A stretch of DNA of 64,000 bases, taken from NCBI RefSeq assembly GCF_022606355.1, contig NZ_JAHHZQ010000004.1:186001-250000 (forward strand). The letters are read 5' to 3'. Shown here one piece after another: positions 1-11,260 of this stretch. Numbering within the stretch: the stretch's first letter is position 1; every line of letters starts with the position of its first letter. The notes under the pieces were generated by a model, which saw only the letters and a program-made list of their open reading frames with translations, made no database searches and was not told the origin of the DNA. Made by a program: the position numbers and the translations under genes. The DNA is from Leifsonia shinshuensis (GTDB lineage Bacteria > Actinomycetota > Actinomycetes > Actinomycetales > Microbacteriaceae).

Positions 1-96
1 TGACCGACGTCCTCCACAGTTCGTACCGACACCGGGTTGTCCACTGATCCCGGGCGCAGGCGGGGGAGGAGGGGCACCAGGGGCGAGGCTGGAGGC

Positions 97-798
97 ATGA
101 CCTCGACTCCTGCACCTCCCGCTCCCGTACGCCGACCCGTCAGCGATGCGCTCCTCGACGCCGCCGCCGTACTCCTGCCGGTCCGGTGCGCCGGCTGCTC
201 CGTCCCCGACCGGTCGGTGTGCACCGCGTGCGCGCGCTCGCTCGCGCCGCACGTGCGCACCCGCACGGTCGCGGGAATCGCGGTCTGCTCCGCCTTCGAC
301 TACGACGGTGTGCCCCGGGCGGTGCTCCTGGCCTACAAGGACGCCGGGCGGGTGGATGCTGCGCCCGCGCTGGCCGGCGCGCTGCGGGCCGCGGTCGCGG
401 GGGTCGAGGTCAGTGTGAGCGTGGGCGCAGGGGGCGGCGTGCGCGATCGCGTCGTCCCGGTCCTCATCCCGTCGACGCGTGCGGCCTGGAGACGCAGGGG
501 GTACCACCCCACGGGGATGGTCCTGTCGCGCTCGCGCATCCTCGACCCACCGCTGTGGCGGGCGTTGCGCCTCACTCGCCAGACCGCCGACCAGGCCGGC
601 CTCTCCTCGACCGACCGCGAGCGCAATCGCGAGGGCAGCATCGTCGCCTCCGGCCGGCTGTCGGGCAGACGCTGCCTGATCGTCGACGACATCCTGACGA
701 CCGGCGCCACCCTCGCGGAGGCGGCCAGAGCGATCACCGCAGCCGGCGGCATGGTGGTCGGAGCCGCCACGATCGCGCAGACGCCGCGACACCGGTGA
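97..798 (+). CDS. ComF family phosphoribosyltransferase-like protein
   Basis: The protein has 233 residues. Its N-terminus carries a four-cysteine zinc-ribbon pattern (CAGC followed by CTAC, roughly residues 30-45). Its C-terminus has the phosphoribosyltransferase PRPP-binding motif CLIVDDILTTGATL. Family members resemble ComFC/GntX proteins linked to DNA uptake, but the substrate is unknown. The frame is open from position 37; the ATG at 97 was chosen because GGAGG lies directly upstream and because the zinc ribbon follows at the usual distance. It is followed by hpf and secA, the order found in actinobacteria downstream of mtrAB-lpqB, so the region upstream of the window is probably lpqB (inference). 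It is unlikely to be a housekeeping purine phosphoribosyltransferase because of the zinc ribbon. Confidence 0.88.
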   Translation: MTSTPAPPAPVRRPVSDALLDAAAVLLPVRCAGCSVPDRSVCTACARSLAPHVRTRTVAGIAVCSAFDYDGVPRAVLLAYKDAGRVDAAPALAGALRAAVAGVEVSVSVGAGGGVRDRVVPVLIPSTRAAWRRRGYHPTGMVLSRSRILDPPLWRALRLTRQTADQAGLSSTDRERNREGSIVASGRLSGRRCLIVDDILTTGATLAEAARAITAAGGMVVGAATIAQTPRHR

Positions 799-920
799 GC
801 GGAATCCCCGGGTCGTCCGGGACGTGGGTCGCGGCATCCCTGCGCGCTGCCTCAGGCTCCACCGCGCGCTCCGCTTTACCCCGCGCCCACCGCGGCTGAG
901 AATTCACCCTCTGATTACGG

Positions 921-949
921 TTCCTTAACGCGCGGGGGAGCACTACGGT
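921..949 (+). promoter_or_regulatory. Candidate promoter of hpf
   Basis: TTCCTT (921-926) and TACGGT (944-949) are separated by exactly 17 nt. This would start transcription near 956 and leave a leader of about 65 nt carrying the GGGAGG ribosome-binding site of hpf. Read by eye; no start-site data. Confidence 0.45.
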
Positions 950-1020
950 AGTCGAAAAGGCGCGAGCGATTCCGCCCTTCGTGATCCGGGCGGACGTCAC
1001 GCCGGATCAGGGAGGTCTCC

Positions 1021-1719
1021 ATGGACATCAACATCGTCGGACGCAACCTGGGAATCACTGATCGGTTCCGCGAATACGCGACAGAGAAGGCCGACAAGGT
1101 CGCGCATCTCGCGGAGCGGGCCATCTCGTTCGAGATCAAGGTCAGCAGACACAACGAGAAGGCCGGATCCCAGAACGGCGACGATCGCGTCGAGCTGACG
1201 CTCGTCGGACCGAGGGCGGTGGTCCGGTCGGAGGCGACCGGTACCGACAAGTACGCAGCGTTCGACATCGCGCTCGGCAAGCTCCTCGAACGCGTCAGGA
1301 GAGCCAAGGACAGGCGCAAAGTGCATCGCGGGCAGCACCGCCCGACCTCGCTCCGCGAAGCCAGCACCGACGGGTTCAGCGCCGTCGGACTCGCCGCGGC
1401 GCCGGTGTCGGTGCTCGACCAGGTGCGCACCGGCAGCGTGCCCGCCGTCACCGACGAGGCGGAGCCGAGCGAGGTCGAGGAGGAGTACAGCCCGGTCGTC
1501 ATCCGCCAGAAGGTCTTCGCGAGCATCCCGATGACCGTCGACGACGCGCTGTACTACATGGAGCTGGTCGGCCACGACTTCTACCTGTTCGTGGATCAGG
1601 AGACCAAGCGACCGAGCGTCGTCTACCGCCGCAAAGGCTGGGACTACGGCGTGATCGCCCTCGACGACGATGCCGAGGAGCTGCAGGAGGTCGCGACGGC
1701 CAGCCGCAAGCTCGGCTGA
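1021..1719 (+). CDS. hpf: Long-form ribosome hibernation promoting factor
   Basis: The protein has 232 residues, the long form of HPF. The N-terminal S30AE domain (MDINIVGRNLGITDRFREYA onward) binds in the small-subunit decoding region. The C-terminal domain from about residue 170 (VIRQKVFASIPMTVDDALYY) dimerises two factors and drives 100S ribosome formation in stationary phase or stress (family knowledge). The ATG is preceded by GGGAGG at 5-9 nt. The gene lies between comF and secA and has its own candidate promoter and a strong terminator hairpin, so it is probably a single-gene unit. The linker, residues 95-165, is variable and acidic, as usual. Confidence 0.95.
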   Translation: MDINIVGRNLGITDRFREYATEKADKVAHLAERAISFEIKVSRHNEKAGSQNGDDRVELTLVGPRAVVRSEATGTDKYAAFDIALGKLLERVRRAKDRRKVHRGQHRPTSLREASTDGFSAVGLAAAPVSVLDQVRTGSVPAVTDEAEPSEVEEEYSPVVIRQKVFASIPMTVDDALYYMELVGHDFYLFVDQETKRPSVVYRRKGWDYGVIALDDDAEELQEVATASRKLG

Positions 1720-1726
1720 CACACGC

Positions 1727-1763
1727 GTCGATGGCGTGCGCCCGGGCGGCGCACGCCATCGAC
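1727..1763 (+). terminator. Hairpin terminator after hpf
   Basis: A perfect 16-bp stem (1727-1742 with 1748-1763) closes a 5-nt loop, and a short T-containing tract (gtcttct) follows. It lies 8 nt after the hpf stop. Confidence 0.8.
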
Positions 1764-1853
1764 GTCTTCTGCCGCACCGGCCCGCCGCCTCCCGTTCACG
1801 GACCTTTCAGCCCCCTCCCAGCGCCCGCGGGACGTCTGCCGGGGCTGACCAAG

Positions 1854-1859
1854 TACGAT
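1854..1859 (+). promoter_or_regulatory. Candidate -10 element of secA
   Basis: TACGAT sits about 90 nt before the secA start with no clear -35. It is the best TANNNT match in the hpf-secA gap. Confidence 0.3.
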
Positions 1860-1949
1860 GTTCTCTAACGTCGGCGGAGTGTGCCGTCCGGCGTGCGCCC
1901 GCCGGGGCGCGGGCATCATCGGCCCGACCGAGCAAAATGGAGTGCATCA

Positions 1950-4760
<2,811 letters not shown>

Positions 4761-4770
4761 CCCATCGCAC

Positions 4771-4814
4771 CGTGAGACGGCGGGGCGGCCGTGTGGCCGC
4801 CCCGCCGTCTCACG
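4771..4814 (+). terminator. Hairpin terminator after secA
   Basis: A perfect 20-bp GC-rich stem (4771-4790 with 4795-4814) closes a GTGT loop 10 nt after the secA stop. It lacks a U-tract. The gene on the other side converges, so it may stop both transcripts. Confidence 0.75.
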
Positions 4815-4884
4815 GTTGCGGGAGGATGTCGGTGTCGATCCGCCTGACAGAGGCCGCGCGCTGCAGCACGTCAGCCGGCCGCGC

Positions 4885-4923
4885 ACCGGCCACCCACCGG
4901 CCACCCACCGGCCACCCACCGGC
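4885..4923. repeat. 11-bp tandem repeat, three and a half copies
   Basis: The unit ACCGGCCACCC repeats at 4885, 4896 and 4907, and a partial fourth copy begins at 4918. It lies in the non-coding gap between the secA terminator and the end of the convergent Rv3235-like gene. Confidence 0.85.
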
Positions 4924-4972
4924 CCAGCGCCACGGAGGCCACACGTCCCCGTGGCGCAGCCGCACCCGGCGG

Positions 4973-5569
4973 CTACAGCACGCTGATCGCGGTCGCCCGC
5001 CAGCGTTTCCTGTGGCGCTCGAGCCGGAGGGCGACGGCTCGTGAGCGGGTCGGCTGGTGGATCATGACGACGGCGTCGACGATGGACTCGCCCAGGCGGG
5101 TGACCATCGGCTCGCCGACGCGGACACGCGGTCGGCGGGCGTCGTCGCCCAGTGCCTCCCGGGAGCGAGCGGCGATCACCGTGCGGCGGAGTAGTTGAAC
5201 GTAGACGGAGTCACTCACCCATCTGCCGAGTTGATCCAGCGCCCGCGCGCCCGCGAGGATCTCGACGACGCAGAGAGCCAGTTTCGCGCTCAGCAGGCTC
5301 GGATCGTCGTCGAGGCCGGTGACGAGCCGGAGGTCGGGGTCGGGGTCCTGCTGCACGACACTGAGCGGTGGCTGGCCCAGCGGCGGCCGGCCCGACGGTG
5401 GCCGGCCCGACGGTGGCTGGCCCAGCGGCGACGCCTCCGGTGGCCGCCCGGCGGTCGGTGGACGCGTCGCGGGCGCCCGGAGCGCGCTCGTGGAGTCGAA
5501 GGCGGTGAAGCCGACAGCGGCGCCGTCGACAGCGACCCGGTCGAGGAGGGGTGTCAGTAGTGCGTTCAT
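4973..5569 (-). CDS. Rv3235 family protein
   Basis: The 198-residue protein has a low-complexity proline-rich N-terminal half (GQPPSGRPPSGRPPLGQPP) and a conserved C-terminal half containing LALCVVEILAGARALDQLGR and VYVQLLRRTVIA. This C-terminal pattern is typical of the actinobacterial Rv3235 family, and the gene sits next to secA as in relatives. No enzymatic motif is visible and the function is unknown. No membrane segment or signal peptide is seen. It is transcribed toward secA. The proline-rich section is encoded by a DNA tandem repeat and is expected to vary in length between strains (inference). No good Shine-Dalgarno site precedes the ATG. Confidence 0.7.
   Translation of the reverse strand: MNALLTPLLDRVAVDGAAVGFTAFDSTSALRAPATRPPTAGRPPEASPLGQPPSGRPPSGRPPLGQPPLSVVQQDPDPDLRLVTGLDDDPSLLSAKLALCVVEILAGARALDQLGRWVSDSVYVQLLRRTVIAARSREALGDDARRPRVRVGEPMVTRLGESIVDAVVMIHQPTRSRAVALRLERHRKRWRATAISVL
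5367..5426. repeat. 15-bp tandem repeat inside the Rv3235-like gene
   Basis: Four consecutive 15-nt units begin at 5367, 5382, 5397 and 5412. Units 1 and 4 are GGTGGCTGGCCCAGC; units 2 and 3 are close variants. They encode the alternating GQPPL/SGRPP pentapeptides and preserve frame. Confidence 0.85.
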
Positions 5570-5774
5570 CTGATGGTGCTCGATTCTTCTGATCGACGCG
5601 TTCGTCGAGTGTCTGTCTCACACTCAAGCAGCGCGGTTCGCGGGGGTCCAGGGCATCAACGCGGGTGTGGACAACTCGTTCCACCTCGCCCGTCCCGACA
5701 GCCGGTCGGCGACCGAGGACAGCTCGAACTTTCGGACGATGCGGCGCGTTCGTCTCGCACGGGAGAGTGGAGGC

Positions 5775-6206
5775 ATGAAGTCCTCGTTCATCGCATCCGT
5801 CGTCTACCTCGTTCTCGGTGTCGGGTCCGGGCTGTTCTATCGCGAGTTCACGAAGGCGCACGACTTCGCCGACGGGGCGAACACGCAGCTCGGCCTGGTC
5901 CACACCCATCTGCTCGTGCTCGGCTTCGTCGTCTTCCTGCTGGTGCTCATCCTCGACCGGTTGTTCGGGATCGCGCGCGGGCCGCTCTTCCAGTGGTTCT
6001 TCTGGACGTACAACGCCGGCCTCGTGCTGACCGCGGCCATGCTGGCGGTCCACGGCAGCCTGACCGTCCTCGGCGAGTCGAGCACTGCCGCGATCGCGGG
6101 CATCGCCGGTCTGGGCCACATCCTGTTGACGATCGGGCTCATCTTGCTCATGACCGCCCTCGGTCGCCGGGTCTTCGGGAGGCAGGACGCCGTCACCGAG
6201 GCGTGA
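5775..6206 (+). CDS. DUF2871 domain membrane protein
   Basis: The 143-residue protein has four hydrophobic helices (about residues 3-22, 43-62, 75-95 and 113-133). The polar pieces YREFTKAHDF and LVHTHLLVLG include conserved-looking histidines. This matches the uncharacterised DUF2871 family of four-helix membrane proteins; no activity is known to me. The ATG at 5775 follows GTGGAGG at a normal distance; the upstream extension to 5667 is not hydrophobic and is rejected. It ends 23 nt before pdtaS, which has its own promoter inside that gap, so the two are probably independent. Confidence 0.75.
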   Translation: MKSSFIASVVYLVLGVGSGLFYREFTKAHDFADGANTQLGLVHTHLLVLGFVVFLLVLILDRLFGIARGPLFQWFFWTYNAGLVLTAAMLAVHGSLTVLGESSTAAIAGIAGLGHILLTIGLILLMTALGRRVFGRQDAVTEA

Positions 6207-6217
6207 CCGCGTCTGTC

Positions 6218-6223
6218 TATAGT
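6218..6223 (+). promoter_or_regulatory. -10 element for a leaderless pdtaS mRNA
   Basis: TATAGT at 6218-6223 is followed after 6 nt by the GTG start of pdtaS at 6230, which places the start codon at or next to +1. The purine stretch GGGGGAG overlaps the start codon and is too close to act as a Shine-Dalgarno site. Confidence 0.6.
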
Positions 6224-6229
6224 GGGGGA

Positions 6230-7723
6230 GTGTCGACGCTCAGTGATCTCGTCCATGCTCAAGGTCGTTCCTCCGAGGCGGACGTGGAGTGGCTCCACTC
6301 GCTCGTCGGCGACTGGCAGCTCCTGGCCGATCTGGCCTTCGCCGACATCGTGCTCTGGGTGCCCACGACCGACGACGACTTCGTCGCCGTGGCGCACGCC
6401 CGCCCGTCGAGCGCGGCCACGCTGTTCTACCGCGACTTTGTCGGCCAGCGGATCAAGCCGGAGTGGCGCCAGCAGGTCACCGACGCGTACCGCACCAAGG
6501 AGATCATCGACACGTCCGCCCCGGACTGGTACGAGGAGACGCCGACGCGCGTACGCGCCGTCCCGGTGATCCGGCGGCTCACGGTCCACTCGCCGGAGAC
6601 GGCACCCGAGCCGGTCGCGGTCATCACACGGCACACCAACCTCAGCGAGGCGCGCACGCCGAGCCGCCAGGAGCTGACGTTCAACGACTGCGCCAACGAC
6701 CTGTTCAACATGATCGCCAGCGGCGACTTCCCCGACCTCGGCGCCCCCGCCGCGCCGCGCCGCGGGGCACCGCGCGCCGCGGACGGCCTCATCCGCCTCG
6801 ACGTCGACGGCATCACCACCTTCGCCAGCCCCAACGCCCTGAGCGCGTTCAACCGGATGGGCTTCACGGGCGAGCTGGAGGGCGAATCGCTGGCCACGGT
6901 CACGACCGGCCTCCTCGCGGGCACCATCACCGTGGACGAGTCGCTCCCGCTGGTCGTGACCGGTCGTGCCCCGTGGCGCACCGACATCGAGGCCCGCGGC
7001 GTGACCGTCTCGCTGCGCGCCATCCCGATCCGCAACCGGGGTCAGCGCGTTGGCGCGATCGTGCTGTGTCGCGACGTGTCGGAGCAGCGGCATCAGGAAC
7101 GCGAGCTCATCACCAAGGACGCCACGATCCGCGAGATCCACCACCGTGTCAAGAACAACCTTCAGACCGTCGCGTCGCTGCTGCGCATCCAGGCGCGCCG
7201 CACGCACTCGGAGGAGGCGAGGGAGGCGCTGAGCCAGGCCATGCGACGGGTGGCGGCGATCGCGGTCGTGCACGACACCCTGTCGACCGGGCTCGCGCAG
7301 ATCGTGGACTTCGACGACGTGTTCGACCGCGTGCTGCTGCTCGTGGCGGAGGTCGCCGCCAGCCACACCACCACGGTGCACCCCAAGAAGTCGGGCACCT
7401 TCGGCTCGCTGCCGAGCGAGTATGCGACGCCGCTGGCGCTCGCGCTGACCGAGCTGGTCACGAACGCCGTCGAGCACGGCCTCGCCGGGCGCGAGGGCCA
7501 GGTGGAGATCGTGGCGAACCGCACCGACGACTCGCTGACCGTGAAGGTCGTCGACAACGGCTCGGGCCTGCCGGAGGGCAAGGTCGGCTCCGGGCTCGGC
7601 ACGCAGATCGTGCGCACCCTGATCCAGGGCGAGCTCGGCGGAGCGATCGACTGGCACACGATGATGGGCCAGGGCACCGAGGTCACCATCGAGGTGCCGC
7701 TCCGCTACCTCACCACCGTCTGA
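6230..7723 (+). CDS. pdtaS: PdtaS-type sensor histidine kinase
   Basis: The 497-residue soluble kinase has an N-terminal GAF-like region (residues 1-150, including HSLVGDWQLLADLAFADIVLWV), a PAS region (about 185-295, IRLDVDGITTFASPNALSAF), and a HisKA_2 dimerisation domain with REIHHRVKNNLQTVASLLR near residue 303. The ATPase domain has an N-box (ELVTNAVEHGL, near 408) and G-boxes (DNGSGLPEGK, GSGLGTQIV). Similarity to M. tuberculosis PdtaS (Rv3220c) is strong along the whole length, as I remember that sequence. There it phosphorylates the RNA-binding antiterminator PdtaR; no such partner lies in this window. No membrane segment is present, so the signal is cytosolic. The GTG at 6230 reproduces the usual STL-DL N-terminus. 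whiB lies next door, as Rv3219 does in mycobacteria. Confidence 0.93.
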   Translation: MSTLSDLVHAQGRSSEADVEWLHSLVGDWQLLADLAFADIVLWVPTTDDDFVAVAHARPSSAATLFYRDFVGQRIKPEWRQQVTDAYRTKEIIDTSAPDWYEETPTRVRAVPVIRRLTVHSPETAPEPVAVITRHTNLSEARTPSRQELTFNDCANDLFNMIASGDFPDLGAPAAPRRGAPRAADGLIRLDVDGITTFASPNALSAFNRMGFTGELEGESLATVTTGLLAGTITVDESLPLVVTGRAPWRTDIEARGVTVSLRAIPIRNRGQRVGAIVLCRDVSEQRHQERELITKDATIREIHHRVKNNLQTVASLLRIQARRTHSEEAREALSQAMRRVAAIAVVHDTLSTGLAQIVDFDDVFDRVLLLVAEVAASHTTTVHPKKSGTFGSLPSEYATPLALALTELVTNAVEHGLAGREGQVEIVANRTDDSLTVKVVDNGSGLPEGKVGSGLGTQIVRTLIQGELGGAIDWHTMMGQGTEVTIEVPLRYLTTV

Positions 7724-7730
7724 GGCACGC

Positions 7731-7787
7731 CGAGGGGCACGTCGTCGTCCCCTCCGAAAGCCGATGGGGACGGCAGGGTGCCCCTCG
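7731..7787. repeat. Hairpin repeat element, copy 1 (CCGAGGGGCACGT family)
   Basis: CGAGGGGCAC (7731-7740) pairs with GTGCCCCTCG (7778-7787). A 5x5 internal loop follows, then CGTCCCC pairs with GGGGACG. A further partial copy, CGCCGAGGGGCGCCC, lies at about 7806-7820. The site is between convergent pdtaS and whiB, so it probably ends both transcripts. Related copies are at 41582 and 52061. Confidence 0.7.
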
Positions 7788-7899
7788 TGGGCTGACGACG
7801 AAAAACGCCGAGGGGCGCCCCCGGACGCTGATGACGTCTGCTAGGTGTTCGGGAGCGCCGCCTCGGCGGCGGTGTGTTGCAGGGAGCCTCTGGAGGGGC

Positions 7900-8148
7900 T
7901 CAGGAGGCGCGGCGCGCGCGAGCGGCGCGACGCTTGAGCGCACGGCGCTCGTCTTCGGAGAGACCGCCCCAGACGCCGGAGTCCTGACCGGTCTCGAGGG
8001 CGTACTGCAGGCAGATCTCCGTCACGGTGCAGCGAGCGCAGACCGCCTTTGCCTTGTCGATCTGGTCGACCGCGGGTCCGGTGTTTCCGACGGGGAAGAA
8101 CAGCTCGGGGTCCGCGGTCAGGCAGGCGGCTTTGTCGCGCCAATCCAT
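7900..8148 (-). CDS. whiB: WhiB family iron-sulfur transcriptional regulator
   Basis: The 82-residue protein has the four cluster-binding cysteines C9, C37, C40 and C46 (CARC and EIC), the GVWGG turn near residue 60 and a basic C-terminal DNA-contact tail (RRALKRRAARARRA). It is expected to bind a [4Fe-4S] cluster sensitive to NO or oxygen and to act together with the principal sigma factor (family knowledge). Size and its position next to pdtaS favour the WhiB1 class, which is essential in mycobacteria. AAGGAG lies about 12 nt before the ATG. The 190-nt divergent gap upstream probably contains its promoter, but no convincing hexamer pair was identified. Confidence 0.93.
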   Translation of the reverse strand: MDWRDKAACLTADPELFFPVGNTGPAVDQIDKAKAVCARCTVTEICLQYALETGQDSGVWGGLSEDERRALKRRAARARRAS

Positions 8149-8340
8149 GAAGATATGCTCCTTGTTTGCTGGATGTTTCCTGGCCCGAGGGGCCTAGAAT
8201 GCAGGTAAGCAGCCGCGTTACAGGGTTCTTCAGATCCATGGGGAATGAGACCTGCCCACCACCCTGTGAGCACTAACTCGGCCTTGAATATGCTCCCATA
8301 GCGGTTAACCCGAATCAATAGTTTTGTATGGGATAACGCT

Positions 8341-8856
8341 GTGAACACACACTCGAAACGTCTGGATGCTATAGTGCCCGATCCGTCCGCGCCAGTCCCC
8401 GCATCGCCCGATTCGTCGCGCGTCGCTCGGGTCAGGCCGCCTCTGCTGATCGTGCTCGCGGTCATCCTCGCGCTCGAGGCGCTGCTGGTCAGCGGGCTCG
8501 CGGTCTGGCTGTTGTATGAGCTTCTCACAGTGACCCCGCAGTCGTACACCACCGCGATCGCGATCACGCTGCTGGTCGCGATCGGCGCGGCCTGGGTGAT
8601 CGTCACGCTCGTCGGCATCCTGCGGCTGCACGCGTGGGCCAGGGCGTCGACGGTGACCATCCAGATCCTGATGGTCGCGGTGGCGGTCGGCAGCTTCCAA
8701 GGGCTGGTCGCGCGACCCGACATCGGCTGGGCGCTCCTCGTCCCCGCCGTCGTCGCCTTCGTCCTCGCTCTCGCGCCGGCGGTGGTGCGAGCCACGGCCA
8801 GGGAGGCCGCCCCCGACACGGAGGACGACGGGCGAAACACGGGGAAACACGAATAG
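8341..8856 (+). CDS. Small integral membrane protein, unknown function
   Basis: The 171-residue protein starts at GTG 8341 with a polar Pro/Ser-rich N-terminus of about 30 residues. Four hydrophobic segments follow (about 33-58, 68-95, 101-118 and 124-145), and the tail is charged (EAAPDTEDDGRNTG). No catalytic motif or named family was recognised. No Shine-Dalgarno site precedes the GTG; TATGGGATAAC lies directly upstream, so a very short leader is possible. It is divergent from whiB and precedes a DUF1684 gene by 36 nt. The hydrophobic pattern and codon usage support a real gene. Confidence 0.6.
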   Translation: MNTHSKRLDAIVPDPSAPVPASPDSSRVARVRPPLLIVLAVILALEALLVSGLAVWLLYELLTVTPQSYTTAIAITLLVAIGAAWVIVTLVGILRLHAWARASTVTIQILMVAVAVGSFQGLVARPDIGWALLVPAVVAFVLALAPAVVRATAREAAPDTEDDGRNTGKHE

Positions 8857-8892
8857 CGCCCGCGCGGGAACAAGGCGCAGACTCGTTCTGTT

Positions 8893-9642
8893 ATGCCCGA
8901 TATCGTGACTGAAACCTCCGCCCTCGCCTCCCCGTCCACCATCGAGACCGCAGAGGCCGGCTACCCGGCCTGGCGAGCGTGGAGGCTCGAGTCCGTCGCA
9001 TCGCCCACCGGGAACCTCGCCCTCGTCGAGACCCGCTGGCTGCCGGACGGCGACGGGACGACGGCTGAGCAGGCGCTCGACGGACAGCCCGCGACGGTGA
9101 CCGCGACCGAGCTGAGCCGGCGCAACCTCGACACGGGCGAGCCGGAGCGCGGCATCCGCCTGTGGGATGCCGATTCCCCGGCGATCCGCGCGTTCGAGAC
9201 GATCGAGGCGTTCCCGTTCGACCCGTCCTGGGTCGTCGAGGCCCGCTTCACTCCGGTCGCCGACGGGCGCACGATCCCCTTCGAGCACATCCGCGACAAC
9301 GGGCTGACCCGCGACCTGGTGGTGCCGGGTGACATCACCTTCGAACGTGCCGGCGTGGAGTACACGCTGAGCGCCTTCGACGACGACGGCACCCTGTTGC
9401 TCGTCTTCGGCGATCCGACCAACGGCGCAGAGGGTCCCGACGGCACCTACGCGTCAGGACGCTTCCTGTTCGTGACGCGTGACGGCGAGAACGCCGTGCT
9501 CGACTTCAACCGCGCTTTCGTGCCCCCGTGCGGCTTCTCCGACCAGTACAACTGTCCGCTGCCGCCGCGGAACAACCGCTTCGCCGAGCCCGTGACCGCG
9601 GGCGAGAAGCGCGTCGTGCTCCGCGACGGTGCCGCCCGCTGA
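8893..9642 (+). CDS. DUF1684 domain-containing protein
   Basis: The 249-residue cytosolic protein fits DUF1684. Diagnostic pieces are GIRLWDADSPAIRAF, FPFDPSWVVEARFTP, the segment LLVFGDPTNG with YASGRFLFV, and the C-terminal FNRAFVPPCGFSDQYNCPLP. The last resembles the end of many DUF1684 members, which carry a conserved cysteine and NCPLPP. The biochemical role is not established. No signal peptide or membrane segment is seen. It is followed 47 nt later by the ABC transporter operon on the same strand, so co-transcription is possible. Confidence 0.8.
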   Translation: MPDIVTETSALASPSTIETAEAGYPAWRAWRLESVASPTGNLALVETRWLPDGDGTTAEQALDGQPATVTATELSRRNLDTGEPERGIRLWDADSPAIRAFETIEAFPFDPSWVVEARFTPVADGRTIPFEHIRDNGLTRDLVVPGDITFERAGVEYTLSAFDDDGTLLLVFGDPTNGAEGPDGTYASGRFLFVTRDGENAVLDFNRAFVPPCGFSDQYNCPLPPRNNRFAEPVTAGEKRVVLRDGAAR

Positions 9643-9689
9643 TCTTCTTCCCCTCCGTTCCGCCCTCCCCACAGCACAGGAGAACTCCG

Positions 9690-11189
9690 TTGAGAAAGAC
9701 CCCCCTGCTCGCCACGCTCGCGATCGGCATCGCCGCGGCACTCACCCTCGCCGGCTGCTCCGGCGCCGCGTCGTCGTCCTCGGGCGGCACCGACGCGTCG
9801 ATCGCCGTCGGCTCGCTGTACGAGCCCGTCAACCTCGACAACACCGCCGGCGGAGGCCAGGGCGTCACCGAGGCGCTCAACGGCAACGTCTACGAGGGGC
9901 TGTTCAAGCTCACCGACGACGGCACGGTCGAGCCGCTGCTCGCGACGAAGTACACGGCCAGCGCCGACGGCTTGACGTACACCTTCACCCTCCGTGACGG
10001 CGTGAAGTTCCACTCGGGCAAGCCGCTCACCAGCGCCGCCGTCAAGTCGAGCATCGAGCGCGTGCTCGCGGACGACTCGCAGTCCGCCCGCAAGTCGCAG
10101 CTCGCGGTCATCTCCGGCATCCAGACCCCGTACGACAAGACCGTCGTGATCTCGCTCAAGTCGCGCTCGATCTCGCTGCCCTACAACCTCAGCTACGTGT
10201 GGATCTACGGGCCGGGCACCACGAACTACAAGACGGCGGAGGACGGCACCGGCCCGTACACGCTGGGCACTTGGAAGCGCGGCAGCTCGCTCAGCCTCGA
10301 GCGCTGGAACGGCTACTGGGGAGCGAAGGCGAAGAACAAGGAGGTCGTCTACGACTACTTCACCGACGCCAGCGCGCTGTCGAACGCCCTCCTGACCAAC
10401 CAGGTCGATGTCGTCACCTCCATCCAGAGCCCGGACTCGCTGACCCAGTTCCAGGGCAACAAGAGCTACACCATCAGCAACGGCCACTCGACGACGAAGG
10501 AGCTGCTGGCCTTCAACGACAAGGTCGCTCCGTTCGACAAGGCCGAGGTGCGCAAGGCCGTCTACTCGGCGATCGACACCAAGAAGCTGCTCAGCTCCAT
10601 CTGGGGCAAGTACGGCACGCTCATCGGCTCGATGGTGCCGCCGAGCGACCCCTGGTACGAGGACCTCACGAAGGTGAACCCCTACGACGTCTCGCTCGCC
10701 AAGAAGGAGCTGGCCGAGGCCGGCTACCCGAACGGCTTCACGTTCACGCTCGACACCCCGACGTACGACCCGCACCCCGCGGTCGCCGAGTTCCTCAAGA
10801 CGGAGCTGGCGAAGGTGGGCATCACGGTGAACATCAACTCCATCTCGGCCGATCAGTGGTACACGAAGGTGTTCAAGAACCACGATTTCGTCGCGACCCT
10901 GCAGGAGCACGTCAACGACCGCGATCTGGTCTGGTACGGCAACCCCGACTTCTACTGGGGGTACGACAACCCGCAGGTCACCGCCTGGGTGAACGAGGCG
11001 GAGCAGTCCGCCACCACGGCCGAGCAGACTGCGAAGCTCAAGCTGGTCAACGAGCAGATCGCCAAGGACGCCGCCAGCGCGTGGCTGTACCTGTACCCGC
11101 AGATCGTCGTCGCGTCCAGCTCGGTGAGCGGATACCCGGTGAACGGGCTCAACTCGCAGTTCTACGCGTACGACATCGTCAAGAAGTAA
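9690..11189 (+). CDS. ABC transporter substrate-binding lipoprotein (peptide/nickel type)
   Basis: The 499-residue precursor has a lipoprotein signal peptide with lipobox LAGC (Cys23) followed by a Ser-rich linker. The mature part is a family 5 extracellular solute-binding protein: AVGSLYEPVNLDNT at the start, EGLFKLTDDGTVEPLLATKY and TYTFTLRDGVKFHSGKPLT. This family captures oligopeptides, nickel or sugars at the cell surface; the ligand cannot be told. The start is TTG at 9690, with AGGAGA 8 nt upstream and a signal peptide immediately after. A strong hairpin separates it from the permeases, which would let this gene be expressed above the rest of the operon. Confidence 0.9.
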   Translation: MRKTPLLATLAIGIAAALTLAGCSGAASSSSGGTDASIAVGSLYEPVNLDNTAGGGQGVTEALNGNVYEGLFKLTDDGTVEPLLATKYTASADGLTYTFTLRDGVKFHSGKPLTSAAVKSSIERVLADDSQSARKSQLAVISGIQTPYDKTVVISLKSRSISLPYNLSYVWIYGPGTTNYKTAEDGTGPYTLGTWKRGSSLSLERWNGYWGAKAKNKEVVYDYFTDASALSNALLTNQVDVVTSIQSPDSLTQFQGNKSYTISNGHSTTKELLAFNDKVAPFDKAEVRKAVYSAIDTKKLLSSIWGKYGTLIGSMVPPSDPWYEDLTKVNPYDVSLAKKELAEAGYPNGFTFTLDTPTYDPHPAVAEFLKTELAKVGITVNINSISADQWYTKVFKNHDFVATLQEHVNDRDLVWYGNPDFYWGYDNPQVTAWVNEAEQSATTAEQTAKLKLVNEQIAKDAASAWLYLYPQIVVASSSVSGYPVNGLNSQFYAYDIVKK

Positions 11190-11222
11190 TCCACAATGCG
11201 CGGCATCGCCGCGTTCTCCACT

Positions 11223-11260
11223 GATGCTCGGGGCGGCCGGAATCGGCCTCCCCGAGCATC
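11223..11260 (+). terminator. Intercistronic hairpin between binding protein and permease genes
   Basis: GATGCTCGGGG (11223-11233) pairs with CCCCGAGCATC (11250-11260), with a further GGCCG/CGGCC pairing inside. There is no U-tract. Such hairpins after binding-protein genes commonly act as partial terminators or mRNA stabilisers. TACGCT (11261-11266) follows directly and could be a -10 for the permease gene 9 nt later. Confidence 0.65.

Noticed and set aside
34-48. DnaA-box-like TTGTCCACT near the left edge
   Set aside because: A single 9-mer with one mismatch and no cluster or AT-rich region; not evidence for an origin.
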